From NCBI GenBank assembly GCA_012516125.1, contig JAAYXB010000090.1, positions 62,001 to 126,000 on the forward strand: a stretch of DNA of 64,000 nucleotides, given 5' to 3'. Position 1 is the first letter of the stretch, and each line of letters begins with the position of its first letter. Under the pieces are notes generated by a model. The model was not told the DNA's origin. It ran no database searches and saw nothing but the letters and a program-made list of their open reading frames with translations. Shown here piece by piece: positions 46,149-55,057 of the stretch. The position numbers and the translations under genes are program-made. The DNA is from Bacillota bacterium. GTDB lineage: Bacteria > Bacillota > SHA-98 > UBA4971.

Positions 46149-48388
46149 GTGAAGTGCCCAACGCTGAGCTTACGGCTGCGACCGAAGGTCGGCCCACGGC
46201 GGGCCACACTGACAAGAACTCGGACATGGACATGGACATGGATACGAACGTGAACATGAACACGGACAGCGACAGGGACAGCGACAAGGCTACAGCGAGG
46301 AAGGGCCTTCACGACAGGGTCAAGGACCTGCCCGATAGGCCGGGGGTCTATATCATGAAAGACGCGACGGGGCGCGTCATCTACGTCGGCAAGGCGTCCT
46401 CCCTCAGGAATAGAGTGCGCTCGTATTTTCAGTCGCCGGAGGGGCTTGCCAGGCGCACGCGAGCGCTCATCGAGCACATCGCCGACTTGGAGTACGTGGT
46501 CACCGACTCCGAAGTTGAGGCCCTGATCCTCGAGAACAACCTCATCAAGCGACATCGCCCGCGGTACAACGTTCGCCTCAGAGACGACAAGACTTACCCG
46601 TTCATCAAGGTCACACTGGCGGAGCCATTCCCGAGAGCGGTCGTCACGCGCAGGGTCGAGGAGGACGGGTCGCGCTACTTTGGGCCATACCCAGACGTCA
46701 GTGGGATGCGCGACACCCTCGCCTTCCTCAGGCGCCTCTTCCCCGTCCGCGGGTGCTCGAAGAAGATCACCGAAGACTCGCGCGAGCGGCCATGCCTAAA
46801 CCACCATATCGGCAAATGCCTTGCTCCATGCGCAGGAGCCGTAACGCGCGAGGCCTATGCTGAGCTTGTGAGGCAAATCGTCCTGTTCCTGGAAGGGCGG
46901 CAGGACCAGCTTGTCCGGGAGATGAAGCGGCGGATGCACGCGGCGTCGGACCTGCTGGATTTCGAGACCGCGGCGGCCCTGCGCGACCGAATACGGGCAA
47001 TGGAGCGCGTCATGGAAAGGCAGAAGGTGGTGCTGAAGTCACCCCAGGACCTCGATGTCATCGGCTTCGCACGAAACGAAGACGGCGCTGAAGCGTGCGT
47101 GCAAATCTTCTTTGTGCGCGGCGGCAAGCTCGTGGGGCACAAGCGATTCTTCATGGCGAACTCCGATGACACGCCTGACGCGGAGATGCTCGCGGCCTTC
47201 GTCAAACAGTACTATGCGGCAGCCGCGTTCGTGCCCGGCGAGATCGTCGTGCAGTCAGGCCTCGGCGACGACGCCGGCTCCGTCGCCTCGTGGCTTGGCA
47301 CCCTTCGCGGCTCGAAGGTGCGCATCACCGTGCCGCACCGCGGCGAGAAGAAGCGTCTCGTGGACATGGTGCACGATAACGCCAGGCTCGGCCTGGAGGA
47401 GGCCCGGGCGCGCGCCATGCGCGCCACCGAGATGGAAGAGGGCGCCCTCGTGGAACTTCAGGAGGCGCTCGGGCTTCCGAGGCTGCCGCGCAGGATAGAG
47501 GCGTTCGACATATCCACCATCCAGGGCACCGATGCGGTCGGGTCGATGGTGGTCTTCGAAGGCGGGCGCCCGCTCAAATCCGCATACAAGCGGTTCAAGA
47601 TCAAGACCGTGGAGGGACAGGACGACTTCGCCATGATGCGCGAGGTGGTCGCAAGGCGATGCCGGAGAGCGCTGCACGAAGGGCAGGAGCGGCGCGAGGG
47701 GCAGGAGGCGCATCAGATTCGAGAGGAGCACGAACGGCAACAACGGCGCCCCGCGACTGCTGCCGCGCCCGGTGACACTGGTGCGGCCCATCCCCTCCCC
47801 GAAGGCGGAGGCCCGGCCGAAGCAGTGGGAAAGGGCGCCCCCGACCTGCCCGATAGGAGACGAGCCGAGGACGCGAGAGGTGCGAAGGTCTCGGGGGACG
47901 CCAAAGCCGCACGAGCACCGGGCGTACTGCCTGATCTAATGCTCATCGACGGCGGAAAGGGCCAGCTCAACGCGGCCCTAGAGGCGCTGCGCGAGTGCGG
48001 GCTGGCCGAAGAGATCCCGGCTGCGGGCCTTGCCAAGGAGCATGAGCTCGTGTTCCTCGAGGGCAGGCCCGACCCCATCGCCCTGCCCAGAGACTCGAAA
48101 GCACTCTTCTTGCTTCAGCGCGTGCGCGATGAGGCCCACAGGTTCGCCGTGTCGTACCACCGGCAGCTTCGCACGAAGCGGGCGACCCTCTCCATGCTGG
48201 AGGAGATTCCCGGCATCGGCGAAAAGCGTCTCAAGGCCCTCATAACGGCGTTCCGCTCGGTGCGAGCCATGCGCGAGGCGAGCGTCGAGGACCTGGCGAA
48301 AGTCCCCGGCATGACCCGCAAAGCCGCCGAGCGCGTGAAAGAAGCCCTGGGTGCTCTGACCCCGCCTCACGCAAACCCAGACGAATGA
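46145..48388 (+). CDS. uvrC: Excinuclease ABC subunit C, with two unusual inserts
   Basis: A 747-residue nuclease subunit, longer than the usual 600 or so. It has a GIY-YIG domain ([20 protein letters not shown]), a UVR region, an RNase H-like domain ([20 protein letters not shown] and [11 protein letters not shown]) and C-terminal helix-hairpin-helix motifs ([13 protein letters not shown]). The ATG overlaps the uvrA stop in an ATGA. Insert one is a Met/Asp/Asn-rich stretch at residues 21-48. Insert two is an 85-90-residue charged, Glu/Arg/Ala/Pro-rich segment at about 503-592 in the middle of the RNase H-like domain. Confidence 0.95.
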   Translation: MSEVPNAELTAATEGRPTAGHTDKNSDMDMDMDTNVNMNTDSDRDSDKATARKGLHDRVKDLPDRPGVYIMKDATGRVIYVGKASSLRNRVRSYFQSPEGLARRTRALIEHIADLEYVVTDSEVEALILENNLIKRHRPRYNVRLRDDKTYPFIKVTLAEPFPRAVVTRRVEEDGSRYFGPYPDVSGMRDTLAFLRRLFPVRGCSKKITEDSRERPCLNHHIGKCLAPCAGAVTREAYAELVRQIVLFLEGRQDQLVREMKRRMHAASDLLDFETAAALRDRIRAMERVMERQKVVLKSPQDLDVIGFARNEDGAEACVQIFFVRGGKLVGHKRFFMANSDDTPDAEMLAAFVKQYYAAAAFVPGEIVVQSGLGDDAGSVASWLGTLRGSKVRITVPHRGEKKRLVDMVHDNARLGLEEARARAMRATEMEEGALVELQEALGLPRLPRRIEAFDISTIQGTDAVGSMVVFEGGRPLKSAYKRFKIKTVEGQDDFAMMREVVARRCRRALHEGQERREGQEAHQIREEHERQQRRPATAAAPGDTGAAHPLPEGGGPAEAVGKGAPDLPDRRRAEDARGAKVSGDAKAARAPGVLPDLMLIDGGKGQLNAALEALRECGLAEEIPAAGLAKEHELVFLEGRPDPIALPRDSKALFLLQRVRDEAHRFAVSYHRQLRTKRATLSMLEEIPGIGEKRLKALITAFRSVRAMREASVEDLAKVPGMTRKAAERVKEALGALTPPHANPDE

Positions 48389-48401
48389 ACCGAGAGCGGG
48401 C

Positions 48402-48541
48402 CTAAGTAGATCGCCATAAGTAATCGCCGGTTCCAGAGAGCGCACGCGCCGTGCAGGGTTGCCGGTGTTGCACTCTCTCTTTGAGTCACCGGCAACCCAA
48501 GACCTCGGAAGACGAGAGGAAACTAATGACCTCATACTTAG
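48402..48541 (+). repeat. Palindromic intergenic repeat, copy F (short core, right end type II)
   Basis: A 140-base copy between uvrC and the FBP gene. The short core GGTTGCCGGTG-TTGCACTCTCTCTT-TGAGT-CACCGGCAACC has perfect 11-base arms. The right end, GAGAGGAAACTAATGACCTC then ATACTTAG, is almost identical to copy B. The left end CTAAGTAGATCGCC differs from the other copies. Confidence 0.85.
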
Positions 48542-48616
48542 ACTAAACCTATAAGAGGAACGTGCCCTCCCCTGGTGTATACATTCTGTGCATAATCCTG
48601 TGGGAGGGTGAGTGGT

Positions 48617-49705
48617 GTGGTAACCATTTCCGTCATCAAGGCCGATACGGGAGGGTTTGTGGGGCACACCTCAGTTCACCCGGACATGCTCAGTCGGGCC
48701 GAGGAGATCCTCGCGCCACAGAAGGGGTCGCTCCTCATCGACTATCGGGTGGCACATGTTGGTGACGACATCGCGCTCATAATGACCCACACCCGCGAGC
48801 TCGAAAGCAAGGACGTCCACCGCCTGGCCTGGGACGTCTTCCAGGGCACGACCGCCGTGGCGAAGGAGCTCAACCTCTACGGAGCAGGGCAGGACATCCT
48901 CGTGGACTCCTTCTCTGGAACCGTAAAGGGGCTCGGACCAGGCTGCGCAGAAATGTCCTTCGAAGAGAGGGCAAGCGAGCCTGTTATCGTCTTCCTCGCC
49001 GACAAGACCAGCCCCGGAGCGTGGAACCTGCCGATCTACCGCATGTTCGCCGACCCGTTCACCACGCCGGGGCTCGTCATAGACCCCAAGATGCACGGTG
49101 GATTCGTGTTCGAAGTGCTGGATCTCATGGAGAACCGGGTCGCCAGGTTCTCGTGCCCAGAGGACATGTATGACGCGCTTCTTTTCATCGGCGCGCCGTC
49201 CAGGTATGTCATACGCCGCGTGCTTCCACGGGGAAGCGAAGAGCCGGCGTGCGCCACGTCCACCCAAAGGCTTAGCCTCATCGCCGGACGCTATGTGGGG
49301 AAGGACGACCCGGTCATGATCGTACGCTGCCAGAGCGGCCTCCCGGCGGTTGGCGAGGTCCTCGAACCTTTCGCCCGCCCGATGCTCGTCACCGGCTGGA
49401 TGCGCGGGTCCCACTACGGTCCGCTCATCCCCGTGTCCGTTGACGACGCGACTCCCAGCAGATTTGACGGGCCGCCCAGGGTCGTCGCCCTCGGGTTCCA
49501 GATCGCCTCCGGAAAGCTGATCGGCCCAAGGGATCTCTTCGCCGACCCGGCTTTCGACCCTGCCCGCCGCACGGCCCTCGAGCTTGCGGACACAATGCGC
49601 TCGCTGGGGCCTTTCGAGCCGCACAGGCTGCCGCTCGGCGAGATGGAGTACACGACCATGCCTGAGGTTCTCAAACGGGTCGAAAAGCGTTTCACCAAGG
49701 TATGA
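48617..49705 (+). CDS. Fructose 1,6-bisphosphate aldolase/phosphatase (archaeal type)
   Basis: A 362-residue FBPA/P enzyme. It opens MVTISVIKADTGGFVGHTSV with the N-terminal metal-binding residues, has ALIMTHTRE and VFLADKTSPGAWNLP, and the Schiff-base region GRYVGKDDPVMIVR with Tyr and Lys. One protein carries both aldolase and phosphatase activity and drives gluconeogenesis in one direction, typical for thermophiles and autotrophs. The GTG at 48617 lies 9 bases after GGGAGG; a GTG at 48608 overlaps it. A bidirectional terminator follows. Confidence 0.92.
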   Translation: MVTISVIKADTGGFVGHTSVHPDMLSRAEEILAPQKGSLLIDYRVAHVGDDIALIMTHTRELESKDVHRLAWDVFQGTTAVAKELNLYGAGQDILVDSFSGTVKGLGPGCAEMSFEERASEPVIVFLADKTSPGAWNLPIYRMFADPFTTPGLVIDPKMHGGFVFEVLDLMENRVARFSCPEDMYDALLFIGAPSRYVIRRVLPRGSEEPACATSTQRLSLIAGRYVGKDDPVMIVRCQSGLPAVGEVLEPFARPMLVTGWMRGSHYGPLIPVSVDDATPSRFDGPPRVVALGFQIASGKLIGPRDLFADPAFDPARRTALELADTMRSLGPFEPHRLPLGEMEYTTMPEVLKRVEKRFTKV

Positions 49706-49835
49706 GCATGAGCCAGGCCAGTGCGGGGCGAAAGGTGTCCGTAATCGTGTGGGGGACAAGAGGAGGGAGAGCAGGTATACCAAAGTCCACAGGGCACCAC
49801 TTAAGCTCCACACGATGCATTTCGAACGAGCTAAC

Positions 49836-49873
49836 AAGCCCTTGCTCTCATCTGCAGGTCGGAGCAAGGGCTT
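49836..49873. terminator. Bidirectional terminator between the FBP gene and the minJ-like gene
   Basis: Perfect 12-base arms AAGCCCTTGCTC (49836-49847) and GAGCAAGGGCTT (49862-49873). On the forward strand it is followed by TTGCTCATTTCC. On the reverse strand it comes right after the minJ-like stop. The two converging genes share it. Confidence 0.75.
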
Positions 49874-49876
49874 TGC

Positions 49877-51166
49877 TCATTTCCTTCTGAGCCACCTTGC
49901 GAGAGGCCCTCCCACCGCGGCCACGGGGATGCTGACGTGGGCCTCGTCACCCGGACCCGGCACCGGGATGATGCCGAGCCTATCCACCTCGCCCGAAATG
50001 GACTTCGTGAAGCGCACCGGCCTGCCGTCGCCAGGCCCGCCGCCGTGTCCGCCGTCGGCCGCACCGGCGTCTCGCTCAGCCTCTATGTAGAACCATGGAG
50101 GAGACCCGCTCATGGCGTCCAGAAGATCCGCCGTGCTCTTAACTGGCTGGCCGTTTACGGCGATGAGGATGTCCCCGCTACGAAGGCCCATCCGCGCCGC
50201 CGGGGAGCGCGGCACCACATCGAGCACTTTCAGGCCGCGCGGGTCGGGCACATAGATCGCCTTCGACTTCGTTTCGGCGCGCCTGCCCGCCGCTATCACC
50301 ATCTCGTGCCCCAACGGCGAGAAAAGGGCGGCAAGCCAGCGCATCCAGGGGTAGACCGACGCGCCAAGCGCCAGCGCCAGCAGCACCACGCTGAACGCCA
50401 TCAGGCTGCGCGCCGTCCGGGCGCTCCTCTCTTTCGGCGCCCTGGCGACGGCGAAATCGCCGTACCCAAGCGCTGCGGGCAGAGCAAACATGGCGAAAAG
50501 CAGCTCGCGCCCCTCGGGCACCGCTATGTTGGGCTTGATTAGGGGCCACCAGTCGGGCATGTTTATGAGTCCGCGGGCTATGCTCTCGATCTCGCTCAAG
50601 TGTGGCGTAAGCAGCATCATGCCCACGAGCGGTATCGGCCAAAACTTCTGCAGAAGAAAGCCACCGACGACGCTTCCGTCGCGCGTTTTCATGTACAACG
50701 GCAGCGCTCCCTGGTCCCCCGTGGTCCAGATGAGAAGGCTCTCTAAAAGGTGCAGCACGGCCACGAGGATCATGATCTCAGGTATGCCCACCTTCGGAAC
50801 GCCGAAGACGAGGTTCGAGAGAGCGAGGAGCCCCCCGGCATACGAAAAGCACAGGAACCTGGGGTCGATGAGCATCAACACCAGGGCGACGGGCAGCAGG
50901 AACGCGACCCCCGCCCCTGTCACCGTGACGCCCACGAACACGAAGATGAGGCTTGCGACGAACCCCGCGGCAGCCCCGAGGAGAAGCGATGTGAGAACGA
51001 GGGAAGCAGGAGACTCGATAGCCTGACCGAACACGCGCTGTTCTATCCTGGCTATGCGCGCGTACTGCATCGCCACCAGCACGACCACCATCCAGAAGGC
51101 GGGATGCAGAAGCACCTGCGGGATCAACATGAGAATTGTCACGATCACCTTGCCGAAAGGAAACAT
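49877..51166 (-). CDS. Polytopic membrane protein with PDZ domain, MinJ-like
   Basis: A 429-residue protein with at least eight hydrophobic segments in the first 290 residues and a C-terminal PDZ domain (LKVLDVVPRSPAARMGLRSG, then DILIAVNGQPVKSTADLLDA). In Bacillus, MinJ of this layout links DivIVA to MinCD and is encoded close to ftsEX and ctpB, as here. ATG at 51166 lies 8 bases after AAGGAG; a GTG at 51175 overlaps that site. The MinJ role is inferred from topology and neighbours. The last segment after the PDZ domain is Gly/Asp-rich. Confidence 0.75.
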   Translation of the reverse strand: MFPFGKVIVTILMLIPQVLLHPAFWMVVVLVAMQYARIARIEQRVFGQAIESPASLVLTSLLLGAAAGFVASLIFVFVGVTVTGAGVAFLLPVALVLMLIDPRFLCFSYAGGLLALSNLVFGVPKVGIPEIMILVAVLHLLESLLIWTTGDQGALPLYMKTRDGSVVGGFLLQKFWPIPLVGMMLLTPHLSEIESIARGLINMPDWWPLIKPNIAVPEGRELLFAMFALPAALGYGDFAVARAPKERSARTARSLMAFSVVLLALALGASVYPWMRWLAALFSPLGHEMVIAAGRRAETKSKAIYVPDPRGLKVLDVVPRSPAARMGLRSGDILIAVNGQPVKSTADLLDAMSGSPPWFYIEAERDAGAADGGHGGGPGDGRPVRFTKSISGEVDRLGIIPVPGPGDEAHVSIPVAAVGGPLARWLRRK

Positions 51167-51250
51167 CCAGGCCACTCCTTGCCTGCGCGCAAATCGGACG
51201 CTTCAAGACCATTATACGCCAGCCTGCAAGTCCTATTGCCCTGTATCGCC

Positions 51251-52621
51251 CTATGCCGCCTTGCGCCCCTGGATCTTGGCCTTGAGGATCTCGATAGCCC
51301 TGTCAAGCTGCACATCGCGCGGAGCCTCCTGCGGCGACTCCTTCTGGGCATCCCCGGGCTTGGTCAGACCCACGACAACATCAGGCACTATGCCCTTCTT
51401 GTCGATGGAGTGGCCGCCTGCCGTGAGATACCTGGAAGTCGTGATGGAGACCGCGGCCCCGTCGGATAGCGGGTATATGGTCTGGACGAGCCCTTTGCCG
51501 AACGTCGTCACCCCGACGATAGTGGCGACCCTCATATCCTGAAGCGCCCCGGCCACGATCTCGGATGCGCTCGCGCTCGCTTCATTCACGAGCACCACCA
51601 CCGGGACGGTGACCTTGGGTCCACGGCCCGAGTAATAGGTGACCCTGCGACCGTCCCTGCCGACCACGTGCACCACCGGCGCACCGGCCGGAAGGAACCT
51701 GCTTGCCACCTGGATCGCAAGTGGAAACGAGCCGCCGGGGTTATATCGCAGGTCAAGGATAAGCCCCCGCATTTGTTGCCTGGCAAGAACGTCCAGCTCG
51801 CGGTTCAGGGCATCCATCGTATCGTCGCCAAAGAAGGACGAAATCTGCACGTAACCTATGCCGTCCTCCAGCATCTCCGAGACCACGTGAGGGACCCTTA
51901 TGGTATCCCTGATGATTTTCACCTCGAAGAAGCGTGTCTTGCCGTCTTCGTCGCGCTCGATGCCGAGCATAACCTCCGTGCCCTTCTTCCCCTTCATGAG
52001 GGATACAGCGTACTCAAGGGCCATATCTCTCGTGGACTTGCCGTCGATGAACTTTATCCTGTCCATGGACCGCAGGCCTGCCCGGTCCCCGGGCGTCCCC
52101 TTGAGCGGCGCCACGATCGTAAGCTGCCCGTCGCGGATGCCCACAGTGATGCCTATTCCGTCGAACGTGCCCCTCATGTCGTCTTGCATCGTCTGATACT
52201 GGGCCGGATCCATATAGCGCGTATAAGGATCATTCAGAACGGCAAGCATGTCGGCTATGCTGTGCTTCTCACCATAAGCCTCGAGCAGAGCACCCACGTC
52301 AACCTCCGAGACGTACATGTTCTTGAGAAGGTTGATCACCTCGAGAGCAACAAGGTCGTCCCCTTCGGCCGGCCCCGCGGAACTTTCCGCCGGGCTCGCA
52401 GGCCGCGTCTGTGTCTGCGTTAGGGTCTGGGCTTGGGCTTGGGTTTGGGTTTGCGTTTGCGTTTGCGTTTGGGTTTGGGTTTGGGCGAAATTCCCTGCCG
52501 GAATGTCTACCAGGGGGCCGGCGCAGCCCGCCGGCGCGTGAAGCCACCCGCAAAGACCAAGCGCAGCGATGACCGCGAGCACAGCCAGCAAGCCGCATAT
52601 TGCCCGCGCATATCTCCTCAT
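51251..52621 (-). CDS. ctpA: Carboxyl-terminal processing protease (S41A) with PDZ domain
   Basis: A 456-residue exported protease. The N-terminal signal anchor covers about residues 8-25. A run of Thr-Gln dipeptides covers residues 47-72. A PDZ domain (GIGITVGIRDGQLTIVAPLK) follows, then the S41 core with catalytic Ser near 350 in NEASASASEIV and Lys near 373 in TTFGKGLVQ. It cleaves C-terminal regions of envelope or sporulation proteins; the EnvC-like and MinJ-like neighbours suggest division or wall control. ATG at 52621. Confidence 0.92.
   Translation of the reverse strand: MRRYARAICGLLAVLAVIAALGLCGWLHAPAGCAGPLVDIPAGNFAQTQTQTQTQTQTQTQAQAQTLTQTQTRPASPAESSAGPAEGDDLVALEVINLLKNMYVSEVDVGALLEAYGEKHSIADMLAVLNDPYTRYMDPAQYQTMQDDMRGTFDGIGITVGIRDGQLTIVAPLKGTPGDRAGLRSMDRIKFIDGKSTRDMALEYAVSLMKGKKGTEVMLGIERDEDGKTRFFEVKIIRDTIRVPHVVSEMLEDGIGYVQISSFFGDDTMDALNRELDVLARQQMRGLILDLRYNPGGSFPLAIQVASRFLPAGAPVVHVVGRDGRRVTYYSGRGPKVTVPVVVLVNEASASASEIVAGALQDMRVATIVGVTTFGKGLVQTIYPLSDGAAVSITTSRYLTAGGHSIDKKGIVPDVVVGLTKPGDAQKESPQEAPRDVQLDRAIEILKAKIQGRKAA
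52407..52487. repeat. Hexanucleotide microsatellite inside ctpA
   Basis: The forward strand shows about ten units close to TTTGGG or TTTGCG in a row, with decayed units towards 52407. On the coding strand this gives CAAACC/CAAACG units encoding the Thr-Gln repeat. The length is a multiple of three per two residues, so unit gain or loss keeps the frame. Confidence 0.85.
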
Positions 52622-52766
52622 AATACCTCACCAGTCTCCACGCGCCTTCGAGCAACCTCGCGTCAGCCGAAACGCTGACCGCTCCCGTTCAGCCCGTTCC
52701 GCTGACGAAACCGACCGCCTTCCGCGAAGCCATTGAGGGCGCGCCGTGATTTGGAACTCGTCCTTG

Positions 52767-53969
52767 TTACTTCAGCCATTGCCAGGGGTTCACCGGGGTG
52801 CCGTTGTCCCGAACCTCGAAGTGAACGTGCGGGCCCGTAGAGAGCCCAGTGCTGCCTGCTCTTGCTATCCTGTCCCCCTGAAGCACTGACTGGCCGCTCT
52901 TTACGAGGAGCGATGAGTTGTGGCCGTAGAGAGTGGATAGCCCTCCGCCGTGGTCGATGATCACCGTGTACCCGTAACCGCTGATCCACCCGCTATATAT
53001 CACAACACCGTCAGCCGCTGCAAGCACCAGGGTACCCGACGGCACGGCTATGTCTATGCCCGAGTGGAACCTGGCCTTCCCGAGTATTGGATGGAACCGC
53101 ATCCCGAAATCCGACGATACCCGCCCCTTCACCGGCATGATGAATTTCCCGCTCCACCTGGGCAGAGCCCTCCCGGCTTTCGCCTCGCGCGCCTGCAGCT
53201 CGCGGATGGCCCGTTCAAGCTCGCGGCTCATTTCCTCGAGCTCATCGAGGGCCTGCTCATATCGGGCTCGCTCCTTCTGGATCCTGGCCAGAATGGCCTC
53301 CCTCTCCCGCACCCTGGCCGCAAGCTCAGCTTCCTGGACCTTAACCTGGGCCTGTACGCGCGCCAGGTCGTCGCGCTCCTTCTGCAACTTCGCTTTTCTC
53401 TTGGCGACCTCGGCCATCTTGGCCTCGATCACCGCAACCTCTGCCCTGGCCTCATCGAGGCACTGGACGTCGTGCTTCGCAAGGATCTCGACGTACTCGA
53501 ACCTGCTCACGAAGTCAGCGAAGTCAGTGGACGAGAACAGGACCTCGAGGTAGTCGGCGGGGCCCGACATGTACATGGCCCTGAGCCTTGCCCTCAGCAG
53601 GGAAAGCGTCCGGTCCAGGCGCTTTCTCGCCCCGGCAAGGTCGTCCTCGGCCGCTGCAAGGTCCCGCTCCGCTTGGGCGACAGCCTGGGCAAGACGCTTC
53701 GCCTGGCGCTCGAGCGAGGCCAGGTGCGTCCTGGTCCTTTCCAGCTCCATCTCGGCTTTCTCGATCTCTGCGAGAACGCCCTTCTCTTTCTGCTTGACGG
53801 TGAGAAGCTGCCGCCTGGCTTCCTGCATCTGGGCGTTTATGTCGCCGAGCTGGTTGCGTTTGCGGGACAGCTCGGAGGAAGGCTCTCCGGACACGAGAGG
53901 ACACAGTGCGAAGAGGGCTGTCAGCAGGGCGGATATCAAGAGATGTGCCAGCCTTACCCGGGTTCTCAC
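52767..53969 (-). CDS. EnvC-like M23 peptidase with coiled coil (FtsEX-associated)
   Basis: A 400-residue exported protein. A signal peptide (residues about 5-27) is followed by a long coiled coil to about residue 255 and a C-terminal LytM/M23 domain with HSGIDIAVPSG and GPHVHFEVRDNG, the zinc and catalytic histidines. Such proteins are activated by FtsEX, which lies just upstream, and cut wall peptides. The start is the GTG at 53969, 6 bases after GGAGGT. The frame stays open much further through repeat G, so longer models are wrong. Confidence 0.92.
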   Translation of the reverse strand: MRTRVRLAHLLISALLTALFALCPLVSGEPSSELSRKRNQLGDINAQMQEARRQLLTVKQKEKGVLAEIEKAEMELERTRTHLASLERQAKRLAQAVAQAERDLAAAEDDLAGARKRLDRTLSLLRARLRAMYMSGPADYLEVLFSSTDFADFVSRFEYVEILAKHDVQCLDEARAEVAVIEAKMAEVAKRKAKLQKERDDLARVQAQVKVQEAELAARVREREAILARIQKERARYEQALDELEEMSRELERAIRELQAREAKAGRALPRWSGKFIMPVKGRVSSDFGMRFHPILGKARFHSGIDIAVPSGTLVLAAADGVVIYSGWISGYGYTVIIDHGGGLSTLYGHNSSLLVKSGQSVLQGDRIARAGSTGLSTGPHVHFEVRDNGTPVNPWQWLK

Positions 53970-53983
53970 CGCTGCACCTCCGA

Positions 53984-54182
53984 CTAAGTGAGGGTGCGTT
54001 AGTCCTTGTCCCTTTGCGAGTAGTTGGCGGGTTGCCGGTGTTGCACTCGGGGACGGCGCCCCAAGCGTGGCGCGCTTCGCCAAAATCCGGCCCGTCGGGC
54101 AAGTGGCCGGATTTTGACACCCCTCGCGCAAGCACCGGCAACTCCTCCCACAAGTGGGGAGCATTCCTGCACCCTGACCTAG
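53984..54182 (+). repeat. Palindromic intergenic repeat, copy G (long core, right end type I)
   Basis: A 199-base copy, the best preserved. It runs from CTAAGTGAGGGTGCGTTAG through GGGTTGCCGGTGTTGCAC, GGCGCCCCAAGCGTGGCGC, a perfect AATCCGGCC/GGCCGGATT stem, CGCAAGCACCGGCAACTCC to GCACCCTGACCTAG. It fills the ftsX-envC gap: the TAG inside its last CTAG is the ftsX stop, and its other end is 2-3 bases from the GGAGGTG of envC. Confidence 0.88.
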
Positions 54183-55057
54183 ACCCGCAGGTATCTCTTT
54201 ACGAAGACACCGCCGGCCACGGCCCCCATGAGAACTCCCATGAGGAGAAGCGCGACGCACAGGGCGGCCACCGGTTCGGGCGCGGTGATGACGGGGATGA
54301 ACGGCGCCAGCCCGGTGATATACCGCACGGCGAGGTTATAGCCCGCAAACAGAAGGAGCCCAGATATAGCCGCGCCCACGAGTCCCAAGACCATCCCTTC
54401 CACGAGGAACGGCCACCTTATGAACCAGTCCGTGGCGCCCACCAGCTTCATGACCTCTATCTCGCGGGCGCGTGAGATGACCGTGAGCCTGATGGTGTTC
54501 CCAACAATGAAGACGACGGCCGCGACGAACAAGGCGGCGACCACCGCCCCTGCCACCCCCACCAGCCGCATCGTGGCAAGAAGCTTCTCCGTGAACCCCT
54601 GCCCGTAGTTGACGCCAAGCACTCCGGGGATCCGTGATATCCTCGCTGCCACCTGCGCGGTACGATCGGCATCCTCCACCCTCACGTCGAAGGCATCAGG
54701 GAGCGGGTTCTCCCCGACAACGTCCAGGATGCCGGCATGCTCGCCGAGCTGGCCCCGGAGTCTCCGCAATCCCTCATCCTTGCTCACGAACGTCACCTGC
54801 GCCACGCCGTCGGTCGCCTGAATCTGCGCCCTTATGGCCGCGACGCCCTCGGGTAACAAACCGTCCTCCAGGAACGCCCTGATCTCGATCCTGGCTTGCA
54901 GCAACTGGGAAACGTGGTTGAGGTTCATCAGGATGAGCGCAAGCGCTCCCAACACGAACAGGGAAGCAGCGATGGTCCCAAGGGATATGAGGCTGACGTT
55001 GCGCCTGGCTGAGCGCCAGCCCTCAGCCAGGAAGTACCATACCGTGGCCAGCCTCAC
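54179..55057 (-). CDS. ftsX: Cell division protein FtsX
   Basis: A 292-residue membrane protein with four predicted membrane segments and an extracellular domain between the first and second (IEIRAFLEDGLLPEGVAAIR, VSKDEGLRRLRGQLG). The cytosolic FtsE-contact region REIEVMKLVGATDWFIRWPF is clear. With FtsE it forms the complex that activates wall hydrolases such as the EnvC-like protein encoded next. GTG start at 55057 inside the 3' end of ftsE. The TAG stop is part of repeat G; the protein ends KRYLRV, normal for the family. Confidence 0.95.
   Translation of the reverse strand: MRLATVWYFLAEGWRSARRNVSLISLGTIAASLFVLGALALILMNLNHVSQLLQARIEIRAFLEDGLLPEGVAAIRAQIQATDGVAQVTFVSKDEGLRRLRGQLGEHAGILDVVGENPLPDAFDVRVEDADRTAQVAARISRIPGVLGVNYGQGFTEKLLATMRLVGVAGAVVAALFVAAVVFIVGNTIRLTVISRAREIEVMKLVGATDWFIRWPFLVEGMVLGLVGAAISGLLLFAGYNLAVRYITGLAPFIPVITAPEPVAALCVALLLMGVLMGAVAGGVFVKRYLRV

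Noticed and set aside
53970-54260. N-terminal extension of the EnvC-like protein through the repeat into ftsX
   Set aside because: The frame happens to be open through repeat G, but GGAGGT and a GTG at 53969 followed by a signal peptide mark the true start.
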